Program-made: the position numbers and the translations under genes
Shown here: positions 1 to 6,284 of the stretch, one piece after another
Layout of the letters: each line of letters starts with the position of its first letter
How positions within the stretch are numbered: position 1 is the first letter of the stretch
Notes under the pieces: model-generated
The model's input: the letters and a program-made list of their open reading frames with translations, nothing else
Database searches by the model: none
What the model was told of the DNA's origin: nothing
Assembly (NCBI GenBank): GCA_017453085.1
Contig: JAFTKV010000076.1
Coordinates: forward strand, 1-7,387
DNA: 7,387 bases
Source of the DNA: Clostridia bacterium
Lineage (GTDB): Bacteria; Bacillota; Clostridia; Oscillospirales; CAG-272
Reading direction: 5' to 3'

Positions 1-781
1 CCTTGAAGGAGACGAACACGGCTGCGGTGTGACCGTCGGAGACGGGGACGCGCAGGCACTGGGCGGTGATGGCGGGGCCTTCGGCCTTGACGATCTTGCC
101 GTTTTCCACCTTGCCCCAAACCTTCAGGGGTTCCTGCTCGCTCTTCTCTTCCTCGCCGCCGATATAGGGGATCACGTTGTCGATCATCTCGGGCCATTCC
201 CGGAAGGTCTTGCCGGCGCCGGAGATCGCCTGATAGGTAGTAGCCACCACGAGGGTAGGCTCAAACTCCAGCAGTGCGGTCAGAGCGGGCACGTAGCTTT
301 GGATAGAGCAGTTGGGCTTGACAGCGATAAAGCCGTGCTTGGTGCCAAGACGGGCACGCTGATGCTCGATCACGGAAAGATGGGCGGGGTTGATCTCGGG
401 GATCACCATAGGCACGTCGGGGGTCCATCGGTTGGCGCTGTTGTTGGAGACCACGGGGATCTCCGCCTTGGCGTAGGCCTCCTCCATAGCAACGATGGCA
501 TCCTTCTTCATATCAACTGCACAGAAGACGAAGTCCACCAGGGGCTTGACTGCCTCGATATCCTCGGCGTTCATCACGGTCATTTCGCCGTATTTTGCCG
601 AAAGTGCGGTCTTCATCTTCCAGCGGCCCTCCACAGCCTCGGCGTAAGCCTTGCCTGCGGTGCGGGGGCTGGCCAGCAGTGCGGTTACCTCAAACCAGGG
701 GTGATTTTCCAAAAGGGTCAGAAAGCGCTGCCCCACCATACCGGTGGCACCGATGATGCCAACTCTGTATTTTTTCTCCAA
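1..781 (-). CDS. asd: Aspartate-semialdehyde dehydrogenase, archaeal/fungal type (5' part only)
   Basis: Catalyses the NADPH-dependent reductive dephosphorylation of aspartyl-4-phosphate to aspartate semialdehyde, the branch-point step toward lysine/diaminopimelate, threonine and methionine; cytosolic. About 260 codons are visible of a family length near 350; the C-terminus lies beyond the left edge. Seen, counting from the proposed start: Rossmann motif GIIGATGMVGQRF (8-20), SNNSANR in the middle, active-site Cys158 in KPNCSIQ, Gln184 in TYQAISGAG, and Arg244 and His251 in CLRVPVSDGH. The segment IDNVIPYIGGEEEK resembles the archaeal/fungal class rather than the E. coli-type enzyme. The start chosen is TTG at 781-779, because GAGGTG (793-788 on this strand) lies 6 nt ahead. 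An in-frame GTG at 790-788 overlaps that site and is the alternative. The gene is transcribed divergently from the rest of the window. Family is confident; exact start is moderate. Confidence 0.93.
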   Translation of the reverse strand, partial: MEKKYRVGIIGATGMVGQRFLTLLENHPWFEVTALLASPRTAGKAYAEAVEGRWKMKTALSAKYGEMTVMNAEDIEAVKPLVDFVFCAVDMKKDAIVAMEEAYAKAEIPVVSNNSANRWTPDVPMVIPEINPAHLSVIEHQRARLGTKHGFIAVKPNCSIQSYVPALTALLEFEPTLVVATTYQAISGAGKTFREWPEMIDNVIPYIGGEEEKSEQEPLKVWGKVENGKIVKAEGPAITAQCLRVPVSDGHTAAVFVSFK

Positions 782-787
782 AACGTT

Positions 788-793
788 CACCTC
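788..793 (-). promoter_or_regulatory. Ribosome binding site deciding the TTG start of asd
   Basis: On the minus strand GAGGTG sits 6 nt before TTG (781-779). No ATG lies in frame between here and the conserved GIIGATG motif. The only other candidate is the GTG inside this same site, which has just a weak TTTTGAG upstream. TTG is therefore the better-supported start. Confidence 0.6.
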
Positions 794-885
794 AAAACAA
801 AATTTATCGCATTTTATGAAATTAGCAAAATATTTTCGTTTTTCATTTCCAAACGTATTCTATAACCGAAAAAAACGATGGATTC

Positions 886-914
886 ATTATAGCATTGAAT
901 TGATTATTTGTCAA
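886..914 (-). promoter_or_regulatory. Consensus sigma-A promoter for asd
   Basis: Read on the minus strand, TTGACA (914-909) is followed by exactly 17 nt and then TATAAT (891-886). Both hexamers match the consensus fully, and TG stands one base before the -10 (extended -10). Transcription should begin near 879, giving an AU-rich leader of about 98 nt before the TTG start. I recognise no riboswitch or T-box in that leader and found no convincing long stem. Confidence 0.88.
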
Positions 915-977
915 TCCCTTTTTCTCCGATCTCCAAAAGAATATTTCACAAAAAATCGTCTTTTTTTCACGGTAATC

Positions 978-1006
978 TTGACAAGCGGAAAAATCTGTGG
1001 CATAAT
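978..1006 (+). promoter_or_regulatory. Sigma-A promoter for the yloC-remA-gmk-rpoZ operon
   Basis: TTGACA (978-983), a 17-nt spacer and CATAAT (1001-1006, five of six consensus bases). Transcription should begin around 1012-1014, leaving a leader of only about 24 nt before the yloC ATG. The -35 elements of this promoter and the divergent asd promoter lie about 63 bp apart, so the two polymerases point away from each other across a short AT-rich stretch. Confidence 0.82.
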
Positions 1007-1036
1007 AATACTAAATGGGAAAATATCGGAGGAATT

Positions 1037-1921
1037 ATGGCAAACAGTATGACCGCGTTCGGCAGAGCTGCCGGTACCGTCAACAATAAAACTATCACGG
1101 TTGAGCTGAAAAGCGTCAACAGCCGTTATCTGGATCCTACCGTGAAGATCTCCCGCCCCTACTCCTTCCTGGAGGAGAAGGTCAAGGCCAAGCTGTCGGC
1201 TGCCATGACTCGCGGCAAGGTGGAAATCTACGTAGGCATTGAACAGGTGGGCTCCCCCGACACCCATCTGGCACTGGACCGCCCCTATCTGGAAAACTAT
1301 CTGGCTGTACTGAACACGCTGAAGGAGCGTTACAATCTGCGGGACGATATTTCGGTCATGCAGGTGGCACAGAATAAAGAGATCTTCACCGTAGAGCGTC
1401 CCGAGGTAGACATGGAAGCCGCTTGGGCAGAGGTCCTTCCCTTCCTGGACGAGGCCATCGCCGGATTTCTGGCACAGCGCGCCGCAGAGGGTGAGCGTCT
1501 GAAGGCAGATCTGCTGCAAAAGAAAGCACACCTGATGGAGCTGGTCGCCGTGGTGGCAGAGGCCAGCCGCAAATCGGTGGCGGGCTACCACGACAAGTTT
1601 CTCGCCCGCATCCGACAGATCATCGGCGATCTGTCCGTGGAGATCGACGAGAACCGCATCCTGACCGAGTGTGCCATCTACACCGACAAGGTCGCCATCG
1701 ACGAGGAACTGGTGCGCCTTGCTTCTCACTTCGTCACCTTCGACGAGATCTTTGAATCTACCGAGCCTATCGGAAGAAAGCTGGACTTCCTCCTGCAGGA
1801 GATGAATCGGGAGACCAACACCATCGGCTCCAAGTGTATCGACGCAGACATCGCCAAAGTGGTGGTGGAGATGAAGAGCGAGCTGGAAAAGATCCGCGAG
1901 CAGATCCAGAATCTGGAGTAA
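1037..1921 (+). CDS. yloC: YicC/YloC-family endoribonuclease
   Basis: A 294-residue protein, the usual family length (about 290). The N-terminal YicC domain begins at the signature MTAFGR (5-10, usually MTGFGR) and continues through ELKSVNSRYLD and GKVEIYV. The C-terminal DUF1732 region carries the family hallmark running from GRKLDFLLQEMNRE through NTIGSK to KIREQIQNLE at the extreme end. Family members (E. coli YicC, B. subtilis YloC) have been reported to be endoribonucleases forming oligomeric clamp-like assemblies; the activity here is inferred from homology. The ATG at 1037 is chosen because CGGAGGAATT precedes it directly. The frame stays open upstream to about 908, but that stretch contains the promoter and is unlikely to be translated. 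First gene of the operon; remA follows after 9 nt. Confidence 0.95.
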   Translation: MANSMTAFGRAAGTVNNKTITVELKSVNSRYLDPTVKISRPYSFLEEKVKAKLSAAMTRGKVEIYVGIEQVGSPDTHLALDRPYLENYLAVLNTLKERYNLRDDISVMQVAQNKEIFTVERPEVDMEAAWAEVLPFLDEAIAGFLAQRAAEGERLKADLLQKKAHLMELVAVVAEASRKSVAGYHDKFLARIRQIIGDLSVEIDENRILTECAIYTDKVAIDEELVRLASHFVTFDEIFESTEPIGRKLDFLLQEMNRETNTIGSKCIDADIAKVVVEMKSELEKIREQIQNLE

Positions 1922-1930
1922 GGAGCGGAC

Positions 1931-2176
1931 ATGGCTGCAAAATTCGTCAACGTTGGCTACGGCAATCTGGTAGCTGTCAGCAGGATCGTATCGGTAGCGT
2001 CCCCCGACGCCGCCCCCATCAAGCGTATGGTGCAGGACGCCAGAGACGCAGGCTGTCTCATCGACGTGTCCTGCGGCAAAAAGACCCGCTCGGTGATCGT
2101 CACCGACAGCCGTCACGTGATCATATCCTCTCTGGAGCCTGAGGCGCTGGAGATGCTGTTAAATCAAGAAGATTAA
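1931..2176 (+). CDS. remA: RemA/YlzA-family DNA-binding regulator
   Basis: An 81-residue protein covering the whole family, which is usually 80-90 residues. The N-terminus KFVNVGYGNLV, the central APIKRMVQDARDAGCLIDVSCGKKTRSVIV and the following DSRHVIISSLEPEAL match RemA (formerly YlzA, DUF370). In B. subtilis RemA is a ring-forming DNA-binding activator of biofilm-matrix and osmoprotection genes; its targets in Clostridia are largely unassigned, so only the family is asserted. An AGGAG site (1921-1925) overlaps the yloC stop codon and serves the ATG at 1931. Position between yloC and gmk is conserved with B. subtilis and supports the call. Probably cotranscribed and translationally coupled with yloC. 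Confidence 0.93.
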   Translation: MAAKFVNVGYGNLVAVSRIVSVASPDAAPIKRMVQDARDAGCLIDVSCGKKTRSVIVTDSRHVIISSLEPEALEMLLNQED

Positions 2177-2190
2177 ATTTTGGAGGAATT

Positions 2191-2811
2191 ATGGACTTAA
2201 CGGACAAAGGCATATTACTGGTGATCTCCGGCCCCGCCGGCACAGGCAAGGGAACGGTGGTCAGCAACATTCTGGCTCGGTCGGATGACTACGCTCTGTC
2301 GGTCTCCGCAACTACCCGCCAGCCCCGTAAAGGCGAGGTGGACGGCGTACAGTATCATTTCGTGACCAGAGCACAGTTCGAGCAGAAGATCGAGGAAGGT
2401 CAGATGCTGGAGTATGCTGAATACGTAGGAAATTATTACGGCACCCCCAGAGAACGGGTGGATGCCATGCTCGACGACGGAATCAACGTCATTCTGGAGA
2501 TCGAGGTCGTGGGCGCAATGAAGATCAAAAAGCTGATCCCCGACGCAGTCACCGTGCTGCTGCTGCCCCCCGATTATAAAACGCTCGAGGCACGTCTGCG
2601 GGGTCGCGGCACCAATACCGAGGACGACATCCTCCGCCGTCTGGAGCAAGCCAAGCGCGAGGTCGGCAATTTCGCCAGCTACGATTACATCGTCATCAAC
2701 GAAGACGGCGCCAGCGACGAGGCCGCTCTGCAGATCATTTCTATCGTGGATGCGGAAAAGCACCGCACCGCCCGTAACCTTCATATCCCTGCCGACTTTA
2801 TGGCAGACTAA
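2191..2811 (+). CDS. gmk: Guanylate kinase
   Basis: Phosphorylates GMP (and dGMP) to GDP with ATP; essential for GTP/dGTP supply and for recycling products of (p)ppGpp metabolism; cytosolic. 206 residues, typical length. P-loop GPAGTGKGT at 14-22 (GPSGVGKGT is the commoner form). GMP-binding region SVSATTRQPRKGEVDGVQY at 37-55, and EYAEYVGNYYGTP at 74-86. The core strand ILEIEVVGAMKIKK replaces the usual EIDVQGA. The lid region contains RGRGTNTEDDILRRLEQAKRE. The ribosome binding site GGAGGAATT abuts the ATG and is identical to that of yloC. It starts 14 nt after remA, so it belongs to the same transcription unit. Confidence 0.98.
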   Translation: MDLTDKGILLVISGPAGTGKGTVVSNILARSDDYALSVSATTRQPRKGEVDGVQYHFVTRAQFEQKIEEGQMLEYAEYVGNYYGTPRERVDAMLDDGINVILEIEVVGAMKIKKLIPDAVTVLLLPPDYKTLEARLRGRGTNTEDDILRRLEQAKREVGNFASYDYIVINEDGASDEAALQIISIVDAEKHRTARNLHIPADFMAD

Positions 2812-2846
2812 ACCGCATATACACAGGACACAAGGAGTATACTATT

Positions 2847-3179
2847 ATGATCAAACCCTCTGTTGAAGAACTCACCCACGGCAAATATAACCGTTTCACG
2901 CTGGTGTTGGCAACCGCCAAGAGCGCCCGTATGGTTACCGACGAATATATCGCTCAGCGGGAAAAGGCTGAGCAGATGCTGCTGCGCAAAGAAACCGACA
3001 AGCCCCTCTCCGCCCTGATCCCCAAGGAGTATCGGGACGACAAGGCTGTCAAGACCGCCATCCGCCGTCTGCACGAAGGCGATTACGTGATCTCCAACGC
3101 CCCCAATTCCGACGGCACCGTAGCGGAAGAGACCGATCCTGCCCCGGTTGAAGAGGAGACCGAAACCACCGCAGAATAA
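2847..3179 (+). CDS. rpoZ: DNA-directed RNA polymerase omega subunit
   Basis: The small omega subunit, which binds beta' and aids RNA polymerase assembly. 110 residues: the N-terminal core carries PSVEELTHG, then YNRFTLVLATAKSARMV (14-30), the conserved helix that contacts beta', then the KPLSALIPKEY segment that corresponds to the KP-x-AL-x-EI motif. Beyond the core it has a low-complexity acidic tail rich in Glu, Thr and Pro (about residues 90-110, ending EEETETTAE), longer than in the shortest Firmicutes omegas of about 67 residues. AAGGAG (2832-2837) precedes the ATG by 9 nt. It follows gmk after 35 nt and is the last gene before an intrinsic terminator. Order gmk-rpoZ is widely conserved, which strengthens the call for this short, divergent protein. 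Confidence 0.9.
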   Translation: MIKPSVEELTHGKYNRFTLVLATAKSARMVTDEYIAQREKAEQMLLRKETDKPLSALIPKEYRDDKAVKTAIRRLHEGDYVISNAPNSDGTVAEETDPAPVEEETETTAE

Positions 3180-3193
3180 GATCTGCATATCTG

Positions 3194-3229
3194 AACGATT
3201 CGGATCCTACGGTCCGAATCGTTGTTTTT
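3194..3229 (+). terminator. Intrinsic terminator after rpoZ
   Basis: AACGATTCGGA (3194-3204) pairs perfectly over 11 bp with TCCGAATCGTT (3213-3223) around an 8-nt loop, and is followed by GTTTTTC, with the T-run at 3225-3229. It begins 14 nt after the rpoZ stop. It should end much of the yloC-remA-gmk-rpoZ transcript. The stem is only about half GC and the T-run is short, so partial read-through into priA is likely. Confidence 0.85.
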
Positions 3230-3283
3230 CACCCGAAATTCGTTGTTTTTCACCCGAAATTCGTTGTTTTTCACCCGAAATTC
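3219..3283 (+). repeat. Three exact 21-bp tandem repeats overlapping the terminator tail
   Basis: Units lie at 3220-3240, 3241-3261 and 3262-3282 and are identical; one extra matching base on each side gives an array of 3219-3283. Each unit contains GTTGTTTTTC followed by ACCCGAAATT. The first unit begins inside the right arm of the rpoZ terminator, so each unit repeats that arm's end and T-tract. The period of 21 keeps frames open and creates spurious heptapeptide repeats: FFTRNSL and CFSPEIR on the plus strand, EFRVKNN on the minus strand. No promoter hexamers are visible in it. Confidence 0.97.
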
Positions 3284-3287
3284 ATGG

Positions 3288-3295
3288 AAAGGAGG
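3288..3295 (+). promoter_or_regulatory. Ribosome binding site deciding the priA start
   Basis: AAAGGAGG lies 7 nt before the ATG at 3303. The reading frame remains open upstream through the tandem repeats to a TTG at 3222, but that codon has no comparable site and would add repeat-encoded FFTRNSL heptads absent from PriA proteins. Confidence 0.85.
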
Positions 3296-3302
3296 CAGCA
3301 AT

Positions 3303-5771
3303 ATGGCTTTTTCCACCGCACAGGTCTATCTGATGGGCACGTCCTATGCCATCGACCGCCCGTATGACTATTATATTCCGCCGGAGCTTGACGGCCACAT
3401 CCGGATCGGTCAGATCGTTCTGGTGCCCTTCGGCAAAGCCAATCGCAAGATGACCGCCGTCGTCTACGGGATGGGCTCGGTAGAGGAGACCGATCGCTAT
3501 AAGCCGCTTCTCTCGGCAAGAGAGGATATTTGCCTCTCTGAAGAGGAGCTGCGCCTGACACTGTTCATCAAAGAGCAGACCTTTTGCACCGTTGGCGATG
3601 CCATCCGCACCATGCTCCCTCCCGCCGTGCTGACTCCCGTAGCCGAGCGATACTATCCCGTAAAGGATGCGGACGAATCAGCTGCTCTCTCCCCTGCCGT
3701 CCGCTTCGTGTTTGCCGACATCCTCCGCACTCCCGGCATCGGCTTTGAGACCCTCAAAGCAAGCTACGGCGAGGAGGTAACCGGCATTCTGAACGTCCTG
3801 GTCAAGGACGGTTACATCGAACGCCAGACAAGCCTAAAGGAAGCCACCAACATCGTTTACGAGGATATCCTCACCCTCACCGACGACAAGGAGCGGATCG
3901 AAGCCGCCAAGTCGGGAAAGGGCAAGCTGAAGGGCGAGCGGCAACTGGCGCTTCTTGCCTATCTGGAGCAAAACGGCAGCGTTCCCTTCTCGGTGGTCAA
4001 GCAAGAGCTGAAGACCACCTCCGCACAGGTGAAGGCGCTGAATCAGCGGCAGCTGATCACCGTGAGGCGGCAGGAGCTCCATCGCAATCCCTATCAATCC
4101 TCAAGTCACGCAGACGCTCCCCGGGTCAGACTGACCGACGAGCAATCGGCTGCGCTTTCTACCATCGAGGAGCAGCTCTCCGCAGGCGAGCCGAGGGCGG
4201 TCCTGCTTCACGGCATCACCGGCAGCGGCAAGACCATGGTCATCAAGGCGGCCATCGACCGCGTGCTGGAGGAAGGGCGACAGGTGATCCTGCTGATCCC
4301 GGAGATCGCGCTGACCCCCCAGACCGTTTCCATCTTCTGCTCCTTCTACAAGGATCGGGTAGCGGTGATCCATTCGGGGCTTTCCCAAGGAGAGCGGTTC
4401 GACGCCTGGCGAAAGATCCGCGCAGGCGAGATCGATCTGTGCATCGGCACTCGCTCGGCGGTCTTCGCCCCCTTCCAGAAGCTTGGCATGCTCGTGCTGG
4501 ACGAGGAGCACGAGCACACCTATAAATCCGAGCAATCCCCCCGCTATCACGCCCGGGACATTGCGAGATTCCGTTGCAACTATCACAAATCGCTGATGCT
4601 CCTTGCCTCGGCAACGCCGTCGGTGGAGAGCTATTACAAGGCAAAGCAAGGCAAGTACGCGCTGGTAGAGCTGAAGGGGCGCTTTGGTGGCGCCAACCTT
4701 CCCGAAACTGTCATCTGCGACCTGCGGCTGGATAGCCAAAACGGCTCCACCTCCCCCGTGGGCAGTATTCTCGCCGATGGGCTGGCCCACACGCTGGAGG
4801 AGGGCAAGCAGTCCATCCTCTTCGTCAATCGGCGGGGATACAATCACTTCCTCTCCTGCCCGCTCTGCGGAAAGGTGGTGCTCTGCCCCCACTGCTCGGT
4901 GTCGCTGACCCGTCACAATCGAGATCGCCATCATCGAGCTCCCTACCTGAGCTGTCACTACTGCGGCTATCAGGAGAGCGTGCCCCAAAAATGTCCCGAA
5001 TGCGGTGCAGATTCCTTCCAGTATATGGGATTTGGCACCCAAAAGGCAGAGGAGGAGATCGGCGAGCGTTTCCCCGAGGCCAAGATCCTGCGAATGGACG
5101 CCGACACCACCTCGGCAAAATTCTCCTACGATCAGATGCTGGAGGATTTCAGAGGCGGCAAGTCGGACATCCTCATCGGTACGCAGATGGTAACCAAAGG
5201 ACACGATTTCCCCCGTGTAACGCTGGTGGGCGTGCTGTCGGCGGACAATTCCCTGTACACCGATGATTACCGTGCGAGTGAGCGCACCTTTGCTCTCCTC
5301 ACACAGGTGGTGGGACGAGCCGGACGCGGCGAATCTCCCGGCAGAGCCATTATCCAGACCTACTCCCCCGATCATCCCGTGCTGACACTGGCGGCGACCC
5401 AGGACTACGTCAGCTTCTACGAGCGGGAGATCGCCCTCCGCAAGGCACTGACCTTCCCGCCCTACTGCGATCTGGCACTGCTTACCCTGGCCTGCACCGA
5501 CGAGGGAATGCTGCAAAACGCCACCGTCACGCTGGCAGGAAGGCTGAAGGAGCTGCTGTCGGGCGAGTTCAAGGACGTGCCCATGGTGGTCTTCGGCCCC
5601 TTCGAGGCACCCGTGTATAAGGTCAACGAGACCTATCGGATGCGGATGATCTTAAAATGCAAAAACAATCAGCGCACCCGTGCGCTGCTCTCGGGACTGC
5701 TGCGGGAATTCTCCTCTGGCAGTGCCAAAAAAGTGATTCTGACCGTGGATCTGAATCCCGCCACGGTATAA
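3303..5771 (+). CDS. priA: Primosomal protein N', replication-restart 3'-5' helicase
   Basis: Superfamily 2 DNA helicase that recognises stalled forks and D-loops and starts reloading of the replicative helicase. From ATG 3303 it is 822 residues, close to the family length (B. subtilis about 805). The N-terminal 3'-DNA-binding domain contains RPYDYYIPPEL and GQIVLVPFG. Helicase motifs: LTDEQSAAL (277-285), Walker A GITGSGKT (304-311), Walker B DEEH (400-403), SATPS (436-440) and motif VI QVVGRAGR (668-675). The zinc-binding region keeps all eight cysteines: C519/C522, C528/C531, C551/C554 and C564/C567. Between C531 and C551 there are a few more residues (NRDRHHRAP) than I recall for B. subtilis. 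The C-terminal region, after FPPYCDLALLTL, runs to the stop. It starts a second gene block (priA-def-fmt) downstream of a terminator; no separate promoter was recognised, so expression may rely on read-through. Confidence 0.98.
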   Translation: MAFSTAQVYLMGTSYAIDRPYDYYIPPELDGHIRIGQIVLVPFGKANRKMTAVVYGMGSVEETDRYKPLLSAREDICLSEEELRLTLFIKEQTFCTVGDAIRTMLPPAVLTPVAERYYPVKDADESAALSPAVRFVFADILRTPGIGFETLKASYGEEVTGILNVLVKDGYIERQTSLKEATNIVYEDILTLTDDKERIEAAKSGKGKLKGERQLALLAYLEQNGSVPFSVVKQELKTTSAQVKALNQRQLITVRRQELHRNPYQSSSHADAPRVRLTDEQSAALSTIEEQLSAGEPRAVLLHGITGSGKTMVIKAAIDRVLEEGRQVILLIPEIALTPQTVSIFCSFYKDRVAVIHSGLSQGERFDAWRKIRAGEIDLCIGTRSAVFAPFQKLGMLVLDEEHEHTYKSEQSPRYHARDIARFRCNYHKSLMLLASATPSVESYYKAKQGKYALVELKGRFGGANLPETVICDLRLDSQNGSTSPVGSILADGLAHTLEEGKQSILFVNRRGYNHFLSCPLCGKVVLCPHCSVSLTRHNRDRHHRAPYLSCHYCGYQESVPQKCPECGADSFQYMGFGTQKAEEEIGERFPEAKILRMDADTTSAKFSYDQMLEDFRGGKSDILIGTQMVTKGHDFPRVTLVGVLSADNSLYTDDYRASERTFALLTQVVGRAGRGESPGRAIIQTYSPDHPVLTLAATQDYVSFYEREIALRKALTFPPYCDLALLTLACTDEGMLQNATVTLAGRLKELLSGEFKDVPMVVFGPFEAPVYKVNETYRMRMILKCKNNQRTRALLSGLLREFSSGSAKKVILTVDLNPATV

Positions 5772-5795
5772 TTTGAGCGAAAAGGAGATACTCTC

Positions 5796-6284
5796 ATGGC
5801 TATACTGAAAATTCTCACCGAAGAAGATCCTATCCTTCGGAAAACCTCCCGCAAGGTGGATGCCATCACCCCCCGCATCCAGATCCTGCTGGACGATATG
5901 ATCGCTACCCTCCACAAATCCGGCGGCGTTGGACTGGCCGCTCCCCAGGTAGGCGTGCTCCGCCGCGTTGTTGTGGTGGAGACCGAGCCCGGCAATCTCA
6001 TCGAGCTGATCAACCCCGTGATCGTGGAGACGAGCGGCTCCCAGACCGGACAGGAGGGCTGTCTGTCCCTGCCCGGCAGATGGGGCATCTGCACCCGTCC
6101 CGACACCGTGACCGTGGAGGCCACCAACCGCCGCGGCGAGCGATTCCGCGTTACCGGAACGGGTCTTACTGCCCGTTGCTTCTGCCACGAGCTGGATCAC
6201 CTGGACGGCATTCTTTACCCCGACGTGGCTGACCGTATGCTCACTCGCGCCGAGATCGACAAAATGATGGAGGACGACGACTGA
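5796..6284 (+). CDS. def: Peptide deformylase
   Basis: Metalloenzyme that removes the formyl group from the N-terminal methionine of nascent proteins at the ribosome exit. 162 residues, normal for the class. All three motifs are intact: GGVGLAAPQVG (43-53), EGCLSLPG (87-94) and HELDH (131-135). These supply the metal ligands Cys89, His131 and His135 and the catalytic Glu132. The residue before HELDH is Cys130, where E. coli and Bacillus enzymes usually have Gln; it is not a ligand. The C-terminus ends in an acidic EDDD. The ATG at 5796 follows AAAGGAGA (5781-5788) with 7 nt between. It begins 24 nt after priA and overlaps fmt by one base, so def and fmt are translationally coupled, matching their opposing roles on the initiator formyl group. 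Confidence 0.98.
   Translation: MAILKILTEEDPILRKTSRKVDAITPRIQILLDDMIATLHKSGGVGLAAPQVGVLRRVVVVETEPGNLIELINPVIVETSGSQTGQEGCLSLPGRWGICTRPDTVTVEATNRRGERFRVTGTGLTARCFCHELDHLDGILYPDVADRMLTRAEIDKMMEDDD

Noticed and set aside
29..865. Long plus-strand open frame opposite asd
   Set aside because: It is antisense to the clearly conserved asd frame, has no family-like motifs, and runs on into the AT-rich promoter region.
782..880. Riboswitch or attenuator in the asd leader
   Set aside because: The only pairing seen is a weak 8-bp A-U-rich TCGTTTTT/AAAAACGA stem with a loop of about 30 nt; there is no known aptamer core and the leader is too short for a lysine riboswitch.
911..2116. 401-codon minus-strand open frame over yloC and remA
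   Set aside because: Antisense shadow of two conserved genes; its composition reflects their codon bias and it would extend through both promoter and start sites.
3148..3200. Possible priA promoter with TTGAAG at 3148 and CAGAAT about 18 nt downstream
   Set aside because: Both hexamers match only four of six bases, and the start site would lie upstream of the terminator, so it would not bypass it.
3219..3283. CRISPR array
   Set aside because: The three 21-bp units are directly adjacent with no spacers, and no cas genes are present.
3083..3316. Minus-strand peptide with EFRVKNN heptads
   Set aside because: The repeated peptide is produced only by the 21-bp DNA repeat staying in frame; it has no ribosome binding site and overlaps rpoZ and the priA start.
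4101..5516. 471-codon minus-strand open frame inside priA
   Set aside because: Antisense shadow of a fully motif-supported helicase; it shows no ribosome binding site or recognisable domain.
6167..6200. Cys before HELDH in peptide deformylase as a lost or changed metal ligand
   Set aside because: The metal ligands Cys89, His131 and His135 and the catalytic Glu132 are all present; the preceding residue is not a ligand and varies in the family.
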